DNA of 64,000 bases from an uncultured Maribacter sp. (GTDB lineage: Bacteria > Bacteroidota > Bacteroidia > Flavobacteriales > Flavobacteriaceae), in the NCBI RefSeq assembly GCF_947500985.1, contig NZ_CANMTX010000004.1, positions 540,743 through 604,742 of the forward strand, given 5' to 3'. Made by a program: the position numbers and the translations under genes. How positions within the stretch are numbered: position 1 is the stretch's first letter; the number at the start of each line of letters is the position of its first letter. Positions 53,507 to 63,734 of this stretch are shown one piece after another. Below the pieces are notes generated by a model. That model saw nothing but the letters and a program-made list of their open reading frames with translations. It searched no databases and was not told the DNA's origin.

Positions 53507-55960
53507 TCATTGTATTTTAAAAACCGTAATGCTGTTTTCTTGGTCTTTAAATACAAACTCTGGTTTTTTATTTGCATTTATATCTTCCATATCAATTGCT
53601 GAGCTGCCAAAAATGGGGAAATTTGGAATTGATTCCGACTGACTATCAAAGAGATATATTTTCTGATTTTGTATATCGGTAACTGAAACGTAAATTTTAT
53701 CGTTAAGGTAAAAAATAGTTGGCTTTGAGTAAACACCTAATTCAAGCTCCACCTTCTTGTTACGAATCTGTAAAGTATTGTCGTTCATGATAGCTAAAGT
53801 TCTTGAAGTAGCATCCATACCATGGTCTTTAGCAAGGTTTAGATTACTTGATGAGATTTTTCCATTAGCATCTATTTGATACAGTATACCGTCGACAGAC
53901 GTAAATGTGAACTTGTTCTGATACAACTTAATGTCATTGTCAGAAAATGAGAACTTGTCTTTTACGTTGATTCTAGTTTTACCTACCCTATTAGTTATTT
54001 TTAATTGACCGTTCTCTAATTTAAATACGATGTAATCTTTTTTACCGATTCTAAAGTGTTGAGGTGCTGCTGCTATAGGTGCTTCGGCAGTATTATAGGT
54101 AAAACCTTTAACAATGTCTCCTTCACCGTTATACATAAATACGTTTTTATCTTGAGTAACAACAAAGCGATAATTTTTACGACCCTCGTAATCAAATACG
54201 GCTAAAGGGTTCAAGTTGCCACCAGTATACTTTTTGGTAAACTGTTGAACCTCTTTTCCATTTCTATCTAAAATCAAGAACTCGTTGTTCGTAGTAAATG
54301 CCAATTGCAATTTTCCGTTTTTGAACAAATCAACCTGATGAACTTTGCCTTGTATAGTTCCATTAAGTTGTTTTTTCCAAAGAATTTTTCCACTATTAGA
54401 AATCAAATAGAGTATATTTTCTTGATCTTGTACTATAATCTCTTTTCTTCTATTGCTATGGTTCGTTACAAATTGTGGTAAGGTTGCCAGATCAGTATCG
54501 AATTTTACTTCAAAAGCAGAAGATACAGAATTTGATTCCTCTTCTTTTATGATTTTCTTTATTAAGAAATTGGTGTGAAAGAATCCCGCATCTGCGATTA
54601 TTTGAGAGGCAAAAATATAATCATCTAATTTGCTATTGGAGAATGAGTTACCTAAAGTTCTGGAAGCTAATTCATTCATTCTGGAAACAAAACCTTTTAA
54701 ATTAGAGATAGACACTACACTTGATGAAGAGGTAAGTTTGTTTTCCGCATTTTTAAATAAGGTGGTCTTGTCAAAAGTATCACCTGTTTTTATTTTTGTA
54801 ATTACAGATTCAAGCGTGCTCTTAGACTTAGAAAAGAGAAAAGTATTCTCAACTATACTCGCAAATTCAAAAGAATGTTCTCCAATTAAGGGTGTTAACG
54901 GATCAAATATTTCAAGATTAGGTTTTAATCCCCATATTTCGTTACTGCTAAATTCTTCGGCAGATATCTTTTCTTCGTTAATATAATCAAGTAGTGTTTC
55001 GATACCGTATGTTCTCAAAAACAAAACGTGTTCGTTGTTATACGCGGCGATTCCAATTTCTTCTACGGTACTAAGTAGTGAATCTAAAACAGTATTGGGG
55101 TAGTTTTTAAGTGTTTTGTTGTAAGTGTATTTATTAAAATCATCCAAACCAAATGATGTCATATTGTTGGCATCGCTAGGTGTTAAATTCCATGTTTTGT
55201 TTTGAATAGGTTTTGTTTCGTTGAATAGATTAAGAAATAGTTTTTTTTCTGCACTTGATTCAGCTACGCCGTTCAATATGATTTCGTTGTCATTTAGGGA
55301 TAAGTCTAGAGACATCAAACTACCGAAATTTGAAATATGCTGATCATCAGAAAGTAGTTTTTGAAATAGCATTTCTCCATTTTCTATATTTATCCAAATA
55401 TTTACAACCTTGTCAGTGTTCGAAACTTCGTAAAAGCGTTCTAATGACTCATTTTTTATTGGATTTTCAATAGTATTAATAAGGTTTTGTAATAATGGTT
55501 GAGAAGAACTTAAAACCCAATGCTTCTCAATAAACGTACTATAAAAAGTATCCTTTTCAATTTTGTATTTGGTGATGGCTACATTATTATATTTAAGCGT
55601 CTCAGTACTTTTATTCGAAATACTATCGCCAATAGTAATAACTAAACTATCTTTTGATATGTAGGTATAATCTATTCTAGTGCTATCAGCTGATAAAGCT
55701 AATAGCCCTTTTTTCTGATCAGTAAAATAGTTAATCGGAGTTAGAATTTTCTTTACATCTATAAATGGTTTTTGTGACTCTAGTGCGTTCAGAATCTCAT
55801 TACTCGAAAGCTCATCATTAAGCGTTTCAAAATCATTTATTTTAAAAACTATACTGGCATTACGTGGAATTAAATCTAAGATAGAATTCTCAGATTGCTT
55901 TTTAGATGTACAGGATATGCAGAAGAATGTAATTACTACAGATAGTAGAGTAGGCCTCAT
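53507..55960 (-). CDS. Large lipoprotein with C-terminal propeller-like region, unknown
   Basis: 817 residues. Lipobox FCISC (Cys near 17). The N-terminal ~480 residues begin LDLIPRNASIVFKINDFETL, recalling exported proteins of the DUF3352 type, without a firm match. The C-terminal ~300 residues show short repeats as in PQQ/WD-like propellers (ILYLISNSGKILWKKQLNGT; EFLILDRNGKEVQQFTKKYT; GILYQIDANGKISSSNLN; KIYLFDSQSESIPNFP). The last 20 residues are a FG-GAP-like end (MEDINANKKPEFVFKD). It lies downstream of rnhB on the same strand (42 bases), which may drive it. Function unknown. Confidence 0.75.
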   Translation of the reverse strand: MRPTLLSVVITFFCISCTSKKQSENSILDLIPRNASIVFKINDFETLNDELSSNEILNALESQKPFIDVKKILTPINYFTDQKKGLLALSADSTRIDYTYISKDSLVITIGDSISNKSTETLKYNNVAITKYKIEKDTFYSTFIEKHWVLSSSQPLLQNLINTIENPIKNESLERFYEVSNTDKVVNIWINIENGEMLFQKLLSDDQHISNFGSLMSLDLSLNDNEIILNGVAESSAEKKLFLNLFNETKPIQNKTWNLTPSDANNMTSFGLDDFNKYTYNKTLKNYPNTVLDSLLSTVEEIGIAAYNNEHVLFLRTYGIETLLDYINEEKISAEEFSSNEIWGLKPNLEIFDPLTPLIGEHSFEFASIVENTFLFSKSKSTLESVITKIKTGDTFDKTTLFKNAENKLTSSSSVVSISNLKGFVSRMNELASRTLGNSFSNSKLDDYIFASQIIADAGFFHTNFLIKKIIKEEESNSVSSAFEVKFDTDLATLPQFVTNHSNRRKEIIVQDQENILYLISNSGKILWKKQLNGTIQGKVHQVDLFKNGKLQLAFTTNNEFLILDRNGKEVQQFTKKYTGGNLNPLAVFDYEGRKNYRFVVTQDKNVFMYNGEGDIVKGFTYNTAEAPIAAAPQHFRIGKKDYIVFKLENGQLKITNRVGKTRINVKDKFSFSDNDIKLYQNKFTFTSVDGILYQIDANGKISSSNLNLAKDHGMDATSRTLAIMNDNTLQIRNKKVELELGVYSKPTIFYLNDKIYVSVTDIQNQKIYLFDSQSESIPNFPIFGSSAIDMEDINANKKPEFVFKDQENSITVFKIQ

Positions 55961-55974
55961 TAGAAAAGTTTGTG

Positions 55975-55982
55975 CAAAGTTA
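55975..55982 (-). promoter_or_regulatory. Candidate -7 element for the 817-residue lipoprotein
   Basis: TAACTTTG on the minus strand, 14 bases before the start codon, in the short gap after rnhB. No TTG at the -33 distance. Confidence 0.35.
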
Positions 55983-56002
55983 TACTATTTGTAAAATAAA
56001 GT

Positions 56003-56584
56003 TTAGTTGTCTGGTAAAAGCTTAAAACTCATTCTGTGATATTTTGTAGGACCGTATTTTTTAATTGCAGCTCTATGTTCTTTTGTAGGGTAGCCTTTGT
56101 TCTTCTTCCAGTTGTACATAGGGTATTCTTCATGCAATTGAAGCATGTAGGCATCACGTGCAGTTTTCGCTAATACGGAAGCTGCTGCAATACTCAAATA
56201 CTTAGAGTCACCCTTAATTATGCAAGAGTGGGATATATTTTTGTAGGGCTTAAATCTGTTGCCATCTACAATTATATATTCAGGTATTTGAGATAGGGAA
56301 TCTATAGCATTATGCATGGCTAAAATAGAAGCGTTTAAAATATTGATGTCATCTATGACAGATGGTTGAATATGAGCTATACCAAAACAAACACTCTCAT
56401 TTTTTAGTAAGGGTTCTAAAAGCTCTCTCTTATGTTCAGATAAAAGCTTTGAATCTGTTAACATGGAGTTTTCGAAAGATTCTGGTAAAATGATGGCAGC
56501 AGCGGTAACAGGTCCTGCTAAACAACCTCTTCCAGCCTCGTCAGTGCCTGTTTCGTTAGCGTTTTTGTAATATTTAAGAAGCAT
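56003..56584 (-). CDS. rnhB: Ribonuclease HII
   Basis: 193 residues. Catalytic motifs [16 protein letters not shown] (Asp15-Glu16), IVDGNRF (Asp107) and [17 protein letters not shown] (Asp126). It removes RNA and single ribonucleotides from RNA-DNA hybrids in the cytoplasm. Normal length. Divergent from a SusC-type gene; the 206 bases between hold a near-perfect palindrome AACATTAATTTAATGTT at 56618-56634. Confidence 0.96.
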   Translation of the reverse strand: MLLKYYKNANETGTDEAGRGCLAGPVTAAAIILPESFENSMLTDSKLLSEHKRELLEPLLKNESVCFGIAHIQPSVIDDINILNASILAMHNAIDSLSQIPEYIIVDGNRFKPYKNISHSCIIKGDSKYLSIAAASVLAKTARDAYMLQLHEEYPMYNWKKNKGYPTKEHRAAIKKYGPTKYHRMSFKLLPDN

Positions 56585-56790
56585 TATGATTTTTTTAACT
56601 TAAAATATTGATTTTTCAACATTAATTTAATGTTAAATAACCGTATTATTTTCAACAAATTTCTTGTTTTAGGAAGGAAAAAATAATAATAAGTGTTTTT
56701 TTAACATATAATCTTTTTGGGTTAAGATAGCTTTTGAATACTAAGCAATTTTTTGGACTTTTGGCGCAAGCTAATTCAAAAACAAATTTT

Positions 56791-59604
56791 ATGAAACAGA
56801 AGTTGACGTGGATGTTGACACCTTTATTGGTGCTCTTCATGACATTTTCCTTTGCACAGGAAAAAAATGTAACAGGTGTTGTAACCGATCAAGGAGGTTT
56901 GCCGCTACCTGGAGTGTCCGTTTTAGTAGTTGGTACTGCAAATGGTACTCAAACGGATTTTGATGGTAATTTTGCTATCAACGTTAATCAAGGCCAAAGT
57001 TTAAGATTTTCTTATATAGGTCAAAAAACAGTGACGATGAGTGTTGGCGCGTCCAATACAATTGATGTACAGTTACAAGAAGATGCTGAAGCATTGGAAG
57101 AAGTAATTGTAACTGGTCAGGGGTCTGGTATTGCTCGTAGAAAGTTATCAACTACTGTTGATGTTCTAGATTCTGAGGATATTGATAAATTGCCTGCAAC
57201 TCAAATTGATCAATTGTTGCAGTCTACTACGCCAAGTGCGCAAGTACGTTTAAGTTCTGGTCAGCCAGGTACTGCAGCTATTATTCGTACTCGTGGTCCT
57301 ATTTCGGCAGCTTCATCTGCAACTCCGGTTGTTATTATAGATGGTATTCGTGTAGATAATTTAAATTCAAATCCACAATTAGGAATTGATACTGGTGGAG
57401 CAAACGTGTCTGCATTGGCTGATATACCAATGGAATCAATTGAAAGAATTGAATATATTAAGGGTGGTGCTGCAACAACATTGTATGGTGCAGATGCTGC
57501 AAATGGTATTATTCAGATTATAACGAAAAAAGGTAAGGACGGGAAAAGTTCTGCATACTTTGAAAGTAGTGTGGGAGCCATTAAAGGTACTACAGATTAT
57601 TTGAGGTATGATAGAACTGCTGAAGCAATTTTTCAACCAGGTTGGTCGCAACAATATAGAGTTGGTTTAAGTGGTGGGTCTGATAAATTTTCATATAATT
57701 TTGGTGGAAGTTTATATAAAGATGATAGTTATAACGATATTAATGAGCAGATTAGAAGAACTTTTACGTTCGGACTAACCGCTAGAGTAACAGATAAATT
57801 AAGATATCAAGGTTCTTTTTCATATGTAAATTTTGAATCAAATCTTGATTATAACGCGAATACAAGTTTTTCTAGATTTTCTAATTTAGAAGGTTCTTCA
57901 AGAGGGGATACAGATGGATTTACTGATGCTGAATTTGATGAGGAAATCGCTAGGTATCAAAGAATAGGTGAATTGGTTGATATAGCTAGTACTACAAATC
58001 GTATTACGGCTTCAAATAAATTCATTTATGATGTTAATGAAAATTTTCAAGTAAATGCTACAATTGGTATTGATAATAGAAATACGGTTCAAGAAGAGTT
58101 GCTTAGTAATGCATTGCAAGTAGAGCTTGGTTCTGTGGCAGAAGGTACTACTGACCAAGGGTCTCTAACTAGAGTTTTAAGATCTGCATTCACCTTAACT
58201 ACAGATTTGAACCTTACTCACAAAGCATATACTGACAATTTTTCTTTTGTAAGTATTTTTGGTGCTCAATTTTTTAGAACTACTGATAGGCAAAATAGAT
58301 TAAATGGTTCTGGTGGTGTTGATGGTACTAGATCGTTAAATAATTTTTCTGAGCAAACTTTTTCTGATTTCGTTTTGGAGAATGCAAACTATGGTCTTTA
58401 TTTCTTAGAAAACATTGGTATTTATAATGTAGCTTTCTTAGAATTTGGAGGAAGACTTGATAAGAATACAATTTCAGGGTCTAATACAAGTCCATTATTA
58501 TTACCTAAGATTGGTCTTACTTATAACCTAAGTGACCATGAGTTTTATAAGGATGCGGCAATAAGCAATACAATATCAACAATTAAGTTAAGAGCTAACT
58601 ACGGTGAAGCAACAAATTTTGCACAACCTTTTGATCAAGATAAAACATTTGCGCAAAATCCATTTTTAGGAGGGCCGTCATTTACATTTGATAACCCTGG
58701 TAATGATGAGTTGGTTTCAGAAAGAGTAAATACTACTGAATTCGGTATAGAACTTGGTTTTTTTAGAGATAGGCTTACTTTTAGTGGTACCAGATATATA
58801 GGTATTACCGAAGATGCTTTGTTTACACCACAATCTGCACCTTCATCTGGGCAACTAAACCAAATCCAAAATATTGGAGAAGTAGAAAATAAAGGTTATG
58901 AATTGGCTCTTACGGTAACACCAATACAAACTGAAAAGCAAAATTTAAGTATAAACCTTTCTTATAATACAAATGAGAACTTGGTTACAGATTCTGGAGG
59001 AGCGCCGCCATTTGTAGTTGGTGGTTTTACGGTACTAGGTTCAGTCGTTGAAGAAGGTCAAAGTTTAGGTTACCTAAGAGGAACTGCAGCTGTTCTACAA
59101 GATGATGGAACTTATGCTTTTGAAGCTAATACAGCTTTGGGTGATACATTTGCTCCGAATTTTGGTTCAATGGGCTTAAATTATACGTACGGCGATTTTA
59201 ATTTCTTTGCAACAGCAGATTATCAATTTGGAGGTAAAATTACAGATTTAAGTTTCTTGTTGAGACATTTAAGAGGTACCGATGATACAGGTATTCCTGA
59301 AGAATTAATAGGTACAACATCTCCATTCAATTACGTAAATTTCTTCGTGTTTGATAACGATTTCTTAAAAATAAGAAATATTGGAGCGTCTTATAATTTT
59401 GGGGATATTGCAAAACCATTGTTTAGTAATATTAGATTAAGTGCAACTGTAACCAATCCGTTTAACTGGACAGCAGGTAACTTTGATCCTGAAACAACGG
59501 GTTCTGGAATTTCTGCACAAAACGGATTTTCTAGTGGAGGATTTGCTTATGGTACAGAATCGGCGCCTAGAACATACATAGCCTCTTTGAGGTTTGAATT
59601 TTAA
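56791..59604 (+). CDS. SusC/RagA-family TonB-dependent transporter
   Basis: 937 residues from the ATG at 56791; a TTG at 56734 would add 19 residues ahead of a good signal peptide (LLVLFMTFSFAQ). Domains: carboxypeptidase-regulatory-like (NVTGVVTDQGGLPLPGVSVL to about 95); plug with EEVIVTGQG and the SusC signature AATTLYGADAANGIIQIITKK; then the barrel, ending IASLRFEF. It would import a TonB-energised substrate over the outer membrane with the SusD-like partner 15 bases downstream. Slightly shorter than polysaccharide SusC proteins (about 1000). No glycosidase nearby, so the substrate is open. Confidence 0.95.
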   Translation: MKQKLTWMLTPLLVLFMTFSFAQEKNVTGVVTDQGGLPLPGVSVLVVGTANGTQTDFDGNFAINVNQGQSLRFSYIGQKTVTMSVGASNTIDVQLQEDAEALEEVIVTGQGSGIARRKLSTTVDVLDSEDIDKLPATQIDQLLQSTTPSAQVRLSSGQPGTAAIIRTRGPISAASSATPVVIIDGIRVDNLNSNPQLGIDTGGANVSALADIPMESIERIEYIKGGAATTLYGADAANGIIQIITKKGKDGKSSAYFESSVGAIKGTTDYLRYDRTAEAIFQPGWSQQYRVGLSGGSDKFSYNFGGSLYKDDSYNDINEQIRRTFTFGLTARVTDKLRYQGSFSYVNFESNLDYNANTSFSRFSNLEGSSRGDTDGFTDAEFDEEIARYQRIGELVDIASTTNRITASNKFIYDVNENFQVNATIGIDNRNTVQEELLSNALQVELGSVAEGTTDQGSLTRVLRSAFTLTTDLNLTHKAYTDNFSFVSIFGAQFFRTTDRQNRLNGSGGVDGTRSLNNFSEQTFSDFVLENANYGLYFLENIGIYNVAFLEFGGRLDKNTISGSNTSPLLLPKIGLTYNLSDHEFYKDAAISNTISTIKLRANYGEATNFAQPFDQDKTFAQNPFLGGPSFTFDNPGNDELVSERVNTTEFGIELGFFRDRLTFSGTRYIGITEDALFTPQSAPSSGQLNQIQNIGEVENKGYELALTVTPIQTEKQNLSINLSYNTNENLVTDSGGAPPFVVGGFTVLGSVVEEGQSLGYLRGTAAVLQDDGTYAFEANTALGDTFAPNFGSMGLNYTYGDFNFFATADYQFGGKITDLSFLLRHLRGTDDTGIPEELIGTTSPFNYVNFFVFDNDFLKIRNIGASYNFGDIAKPLFSNIRLSATVTNPFNWTAGNFDPETTGSGISAQNGFSSGGFAYGTESAPRTYIASLRFEF

Positions 59605-59619
59605 TAAAAAATTGTAAAA

Positions 59620-61038
59620 ATGAAAAAATTAATAATATTTTCTACCGCCATTTTGGTATTTGGTTGTACGGGTGATTTTGGAGACGTTGTCGACTATAAA
59701 GATGTTCAGAATCCTAACCTTTCAGAAGCTTCGGTTGTAGGACAGCCAAATTCGGCTTCAATTTGGCTTACAGGTCTTGAAAGACAGTTGGCAAATGTAT
59801 TTAATGAGACACTGGTCTTGTCAGAATTAGGTTCTGATAATTATGTAAATACGCAGACCTTTTTTAATCAGTTTATGGATGAGTTGTTAATTCAGAATAC
59901 TGATCCTGATATGAGAGATACTCAAAGACAAATTCAGCGTCTTAGAGAACTAGCAGTTTTTGGTCTTGGTCAAGTTGGTCCTGGTGACCCAAATTATGAT
60001 GCAGAGACTGAGGCTGAGTTCAATTATTTCGAAGGTATATCTTACTTGTTTTCGGGAATGTACTTTTCTGCTTTGCCTCAAGAACCAGTGGGCGTTACTT
60101 TGACTTCTGCTGAGCATTATGGTAATGCTATCATCGCATTAGATTTAGCAATAGGGATTAATGCAAAACCAGAATACTATTTGGCTAAAGCTCGTGCAAA
60201 TTATTATTTAGGTAATAAGTCCGAGGCTGTTGTTGCTGCAACTGCAGCATTAGCATTAGATACTTCTTTTGATAGAACTGTTTTGTTTGATGAATCGAAC
60301 GGGCCAAGTAATACATTTGAAGATGCATTATATGAAAGAGCTACCTTTGATGATCTTCAGCCTCTTCCAACGTTAGATTTTCTAGATCCTAAATATTCAT
60401 TTTTAGATCCGAATGAAGATGCTCCGGTGCATTACATGAAAGCGGAAGAAGCTTATTTGATTCTGGCAGAAGCCAGCCTTTCTGACGATGATATTAATAG
60501 TGCTAGAACTAACTTGACAGCATTAATAGATTTAATAGCTGCAAGAGACGTAAGAAGTATCGATGATTCCATTGAGCAACGTACTCAAGTAGAAGAAGGT
60601 TCTAGACCTGATAATGCTTCTGTAGTAGTTAATGGTAGGTCAGGCCTTGTATTGGATCGTCAATCTGGTAATGTAGATATACCCTCGGTTTCGGGAACTT
60701 CTCTAACTGCAGATGATATTTCTGCTATGCAAGATGATGATGCAGGTTTAAGTTTGTTATATAGAACAAGACAAGAAGTATTTATTGCAGAAGGCTTGCG
60801 TATGGTAGATATGGGTGTGAAACTTGTTATAGACGAAAATGAAATATTAATTAACGGAAATATTAATGAGGGAGATTTAGGTACAACTCCAGTTGTCCCA
60901 TCTTTCATTTCTTCTGTTATTGCAGATTTAGATGCAATAACTTATGATGCAGCAAATAGTGTATCAACTACTGTAATTAATTTAAATGATATTTTGGTTG
61001 CAAACAAAAATTCAGATCAGGTTGTTCCTTTTGAATAA
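59620..61038 (+). CDS. SusD/RagB-family lipoprotein
   Basis: 472 residues. Lipobox VFGC (Cys near 16). TPR-type helices (NAIIALDLAIGINAKPEYYLAK; NYYLGNKSEAVVAATAALAL) and the typical late segment HYMKAEEAYLILAEASLSDD and SLLYRTRQEVFIAEGLRMVDM identify SusD/RagB. It sits on the SusC barrel as a lid that binds substrate. Paired with the SusC-type gene. The ~165 residues between the two halves are acidic. Followed by a strong terminator (61056-61090). Confidence 0.92.
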   Translation: MKKLIIFSTAILVFGCTGDFGDVVDYKDVQNPNLSEASVVGQPNSASIWLTGLERQLANVFNETLVLSELGSDNYVNTQTFFNQFMDELLIQNTDPDMRDTQRQIQRLRELAVFGLGQVGPGDPNYDAETEAEFNYFEGISYLFSGMYFSALPQEPVGVTLTSAEHYGNAIIALDLAIGINAKPEYYLAKARANYYLGNKSEAVVAATAALALDTSFDRTVLFDESNGPSNTFEDALYERATFDDLQPLPTLDFLDPKYSFLDPNEDAPVHYMKAEEAYLILAEASLSDDDINSARTNLTALIDLIAARDVRSIDDSIEQRTQVEEGSRPDNASVVVNGRSGLVLDRQSGNVDIPSVSGTSLTADDISAMQDDDAGLSLLYRTRQEVFIAEGLRMVDMGVKLVIDENEILINGNINEGDLGTTPVVPSFISSVIADLDAITYDAANSVSTTVINLNDILVANKNSDQVVPFE

Positions 61039-61055
61039 TATGTTATAAATTTACT

Positions 61056-61090
61056 AAAAGCTCCTATATTAATATAGGAGCTTTTTTTTT
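61056..61090 (+). terminator. Terminator of the SusC/SusD operon
   Basis: Perfect 15-bp dyad AAAAGCTCCTATATT/AATATAGGAGCTTTT with little or no loop at its centre, ending in ten T residues. Confidence 0.9.
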
Positions 61091-61128
61091 GTGCTAAACT
61101 TTCACATTTACTTAGCAACAAAAAAATT

Positions 61129-61136
61129 AACTTTGC
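61129..61136 (+). promoter_or_regulatory. Candidate -7 element for the porin
   Basis: TAACTTTG, 17 bases before the start at 61154. The -33 region reads ATT in place of TTG. Confidence 0.45.
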
Positions 61137-61153
61137 AAGGGTAACAAAGCTTC

Positions 61154-63145
61154 ATGAAATATATAATTCTAGTTTTATTGTGTTTAACAGCTTCGATAGC
61201 TTTAGGTCAAGATGTAATTGAAAAACCTCAGAAAAAGAAAGACTCACTTTCTCTGGGTAAAAAGGCTAAACCAATAAGTCCGAAAGACAAACTGCAAAAT
61301 GATTCTATTACTTTAACAGTAAAAGATTATAAAATTATTTCATTTGCAAGAGATACTACTTTTTTAGATACTACACTTACTATTCAAAAAGAGTATAAGT
61401 ACAATTACTTAAGGGAAGACGATTTTGAATTAATGTCATTTTCTAATATAGGTCAGGCTTATAATGAATTAGGGGTAGATTTTGAAAGGATAACTAGCTA
61501 TCCAAATTTAGGGGCCATTGCAAAAGACCGCAAGTATTTAGAGAAAGAGCAAATAAATTACTACAACGTAGCTACGCCTATGACCGAGTTGTTCTTTAAA
61601 ACAACTTTAGAAGAAGGTCAATTGTTAGATGCTAATTTGGCGTTTAATACATCTAGAAGATTAAATTTTTCTATCGGTTACACAGGTTTTCGATCATTTG
61701 GTAAGTATAACGATACAGAAATAGAGTCCGGAAATTTTATAACAACAACAAATTACTTGTCAAAAAATGGAAGGTATGCGTTAAGGGCTCATATTGCTGC
61801 TCAGAATATTACTTCTGAAGAAAATGGTGGTTTGTCAGAAAAAGAGGAGCAATTTGAATCTGGTGATGAAGATTTTATTAATAGGCCAAGAGTAGATGTA
61901 TATCTAGATGATGCGAATAACAAAATTTTGGGTAAAAGATATTACTTAGATCATACCTATAAATTGGTTAGAAAGCAGTTAGATTCAACTCGATTTGAAA
62001 AGACATCCTTTTCAATAGGGCATACCTTTGATTATGAGACTAAATATTATCAATTTATAGAGACAGCCAGTGATACCTTGTTTGGTGATGCTATTCTAAG
62101 TACTATTAATGATAAGGCAATTCTAAAGACATTTTTTAATGAAGTAAATGCTGAATTTTATAATAGAACCCTAGGTAAGTTGACAGGGGGTGTTAATGTG
62201 TATAATTATGATTATTATTTCAATAGTCGACTTACAGAGGAAGATGGTACTATAATTCCAAGTAGGTTAAACGGAACAGAGTTTGGAATAGTGGGGAAAT
62301 ATGAAAAGCGGATAGGGGAATTTGATTTTAAGGCTGATTTGAAATATAATATTTCAGGCGAATTAGCGGGTAACCTTTTTAATGCGGCTGCATCATATAC
62401 CATAAATAAGAACCATAAGTTGAGATTCTCTTTGCATACTTCAAGTAGAATGCCAAATTTCAATTACCTATTATATCAAAGCGAATACCTTAATTATAAT
62501 TGGAACAATAGCGAAGTATTCGAGAAAGAGCGTGCTAGTAGTTTAAAAGGCGAGTTGCTTTCAAAAACATGGGGTAACCTTATGGTGAAGTATAGTAATT
62601 TAGACAACTACACATATTTTGCGCCAGTCTCAGATGACGAAATTGGGAATGACACGGAGAATGCATTTATAAAACCGTTACAGGAAGGTAATAGTGTATC
62701 GCATTTAAAAGTTAAATATGAGAAAGAGTTTAAGGTTGGTATGTTTGCTTTGAACAATACAGTGATGTATCAGAATGTAACACAAGACACTCAAGTGTTG
62801 AATGTGCCTCAATTAGTCACTCGAAATACATTGTATTTTTCTTCAGATGTATTTAAGAAAGCAATGTACTTGCAAACAGGCATTACGTTTAAATATTTCT
62901 CCAGTTATAATATGAATGGTTACAATCCTATACTAGGTGAGTTCTATGTACAGAATGAGGAAGAATTGGGCGGGTACCCTTTATTAGATTTCTTCATTAA
63001 TGCTCGAATTAAACAAACTAGAATTTACTTAAAAGCAGAACACTTTAATGCCGCTTTTTCTGGGTATGACTATTATGCTGCGCCAAATTATCCGTACCGT
63101 GATTTTGTTATACGCTTTGGTTTAGTATGGAATTTCTTTTCTTAA
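61154..63145 (+). CDS. Putative porin (Bacteroidota outer-membrane family)
   Basis: 663 residues. Signal peptide (LLCLTASIALGQ). After a Lys-rich linker (about 25-50) come strands typical of the 'putative porin' family: FELMSFSNIGQAYNELGVDF, TPMTELFFKTTLEEGQLLDA and RRLNFSIGYTGFRSFGKY. The rest is a long beta-barrel pattern ending RDFVIRFGLVWNFFS, with an aromatic C-terminus. It lies between the SusC/D terminator and the rRNA operon leader. Substrate unknown; the family is widespread and probably housekeeping. Confidence 0.88.
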   Translation: MKYIILVLLCLTASIALGQDVIEKPQKKKDSLSLGKKAKPISPKDKLQNDSITLTVKDYKIISFARDTTFLDTTLTIQKEYKYNYLREDDFELMSFSNIGQAYNELGVDFERITSYPNLGAIAKDRKYLEKEQINYYNVATPMTELFFKTTLEEGQLLDANLAFNTSRRLNFSIGYTGFRSFGKYNDTEIESGNFITTTNYLSKNGRYALRAHIAAQNITSEENGGLSEKEEQFESGDEDFINRPRVDVYLDDANNKILGKRYYLDHTYKLVRKQLDSTRFEKTSFSIGHTFDYETKYYQFIETASDTLFGDAILSTINDKAILKTFFNEVNAEFYNRTLGKLTGGVNVYNYDYYFNSRLTEEDGTIIPSRLNGTEFGIVGKYEKRIGEFDFKADLKYNISGELAGNLFNAAASYTINKNHKLRFSLHTSSRMPNFNYLLYQSEYLNYNWNNSEVFEKERASSLKGELLSKTWGNLMVKYSNLDNYTYFAPVSDDEIGNDTENAFIKPLQEGNSVSHLKVKYEKEFKVGMFALNNTVMYQNVTQDTQVLNVPQLVTRNTLYFSSDVFKKAMYLQTGITFKYFSSYNMNGYNPILGEFYVQNEEELGGYPLLDFFINARIKQTRIYLKAEHFNAAFSGYDYYAAPNYPYRDFVIRFGLVWNFFS

Positions 63146-63321
63146 CGGTTAGGTTGATTTATTCAACACACTGAAAGTCAAATGTATAGATACTGCACTT
63201 TGCTTAAGTGACTGTAATACAGTAAGTTGTTTTTATTCGTTTTTGTATTGTTTCTAACGTACGGTAAATCATGTTGTTATGTTGAGGTTAAAAAACTTTC
63301 ATTTTTTATTTTAAAAAATGG

Positions 63322-63351
63322 TTGTGATATTAAGAATAGTGTGTACATTTG
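63322..63351 (+). promoter_or_regulatory. rRNA promoter P1
   Basis: TTG (63322-63324), exactly 19 bases, TACATTTG (63344-63351): a full match to the Bacteroidota primary-sigma consensus, in an A/T-rich setting. Confidence 0.85.
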
Positions 63352-63459
63352 CACCCCGCAAACGAGGAAGATAATTTCTGAATCGTTAGTTGGAAAAAGG
63401 TTCATAGATATGTTGTTTTGGTTTGGCGAAAAAAGAAAAAATATTTTTTTCGATAAAAG

Positions 63460-63489
63460 TTGTCAGGTTAAAAAACAGTTGTATATTTG
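63460..63489 (+). promoter_or_regulatory. rRNA promoter P2
   Basis: TTG (63460-63462), exactly 19 bases, TATATTTG (63482-63489), 138 bases downstream of P1. Upstream A/T tracts may act as UP elements. Confidence 0.85.
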
Positions 63490-63734
63490 CAGCCGCTTAG
63501 GGAAACACCTAAGGGAAACGAAGCGAAGAAATCGAGAGATTTGATGCGGAGTGGATAGAAGTTCATTGAAATATTGTGGAGATAAGAATCGAGTTCAGGT
63601 GAGGACCTGGGTGAGAGGAACAAGAATTAAGGAAACATACAATTTAGTATATCGTAAGGTATATATAAGGAATTGAATCGAGAGTCGGGGCCGGGAGAAA
63701 TTTAGACTTCGTTGGGACGAATATTTACAAAACA

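Larger units (their letters stand above)
63146..63734 (+). other. rRNA operon upstream region and leader
   Basis: 589 bases without a gene. The left part has adjacent dyads CACTT-TGCTT-AAGTG and ACTGT-AAT-ACAGT (63196-63223). The A/T-rich middle holds two promoters (63322-63351 and 63460-63489). From about 63490 to 63734 the sequence is the rrn leader (text such as AGCCGCTTAGGGAAACACC and GAGGACCTGGG), which should contain the anti-termination and RNase III pairing sequences. Confidence 0.75.

Noticed and set aside
63227..63544. Rightward 105-codon frame in the rRNA leader
   Set aside because: It covers two consensus promoters and the rrn leader and has no protein-like composition.
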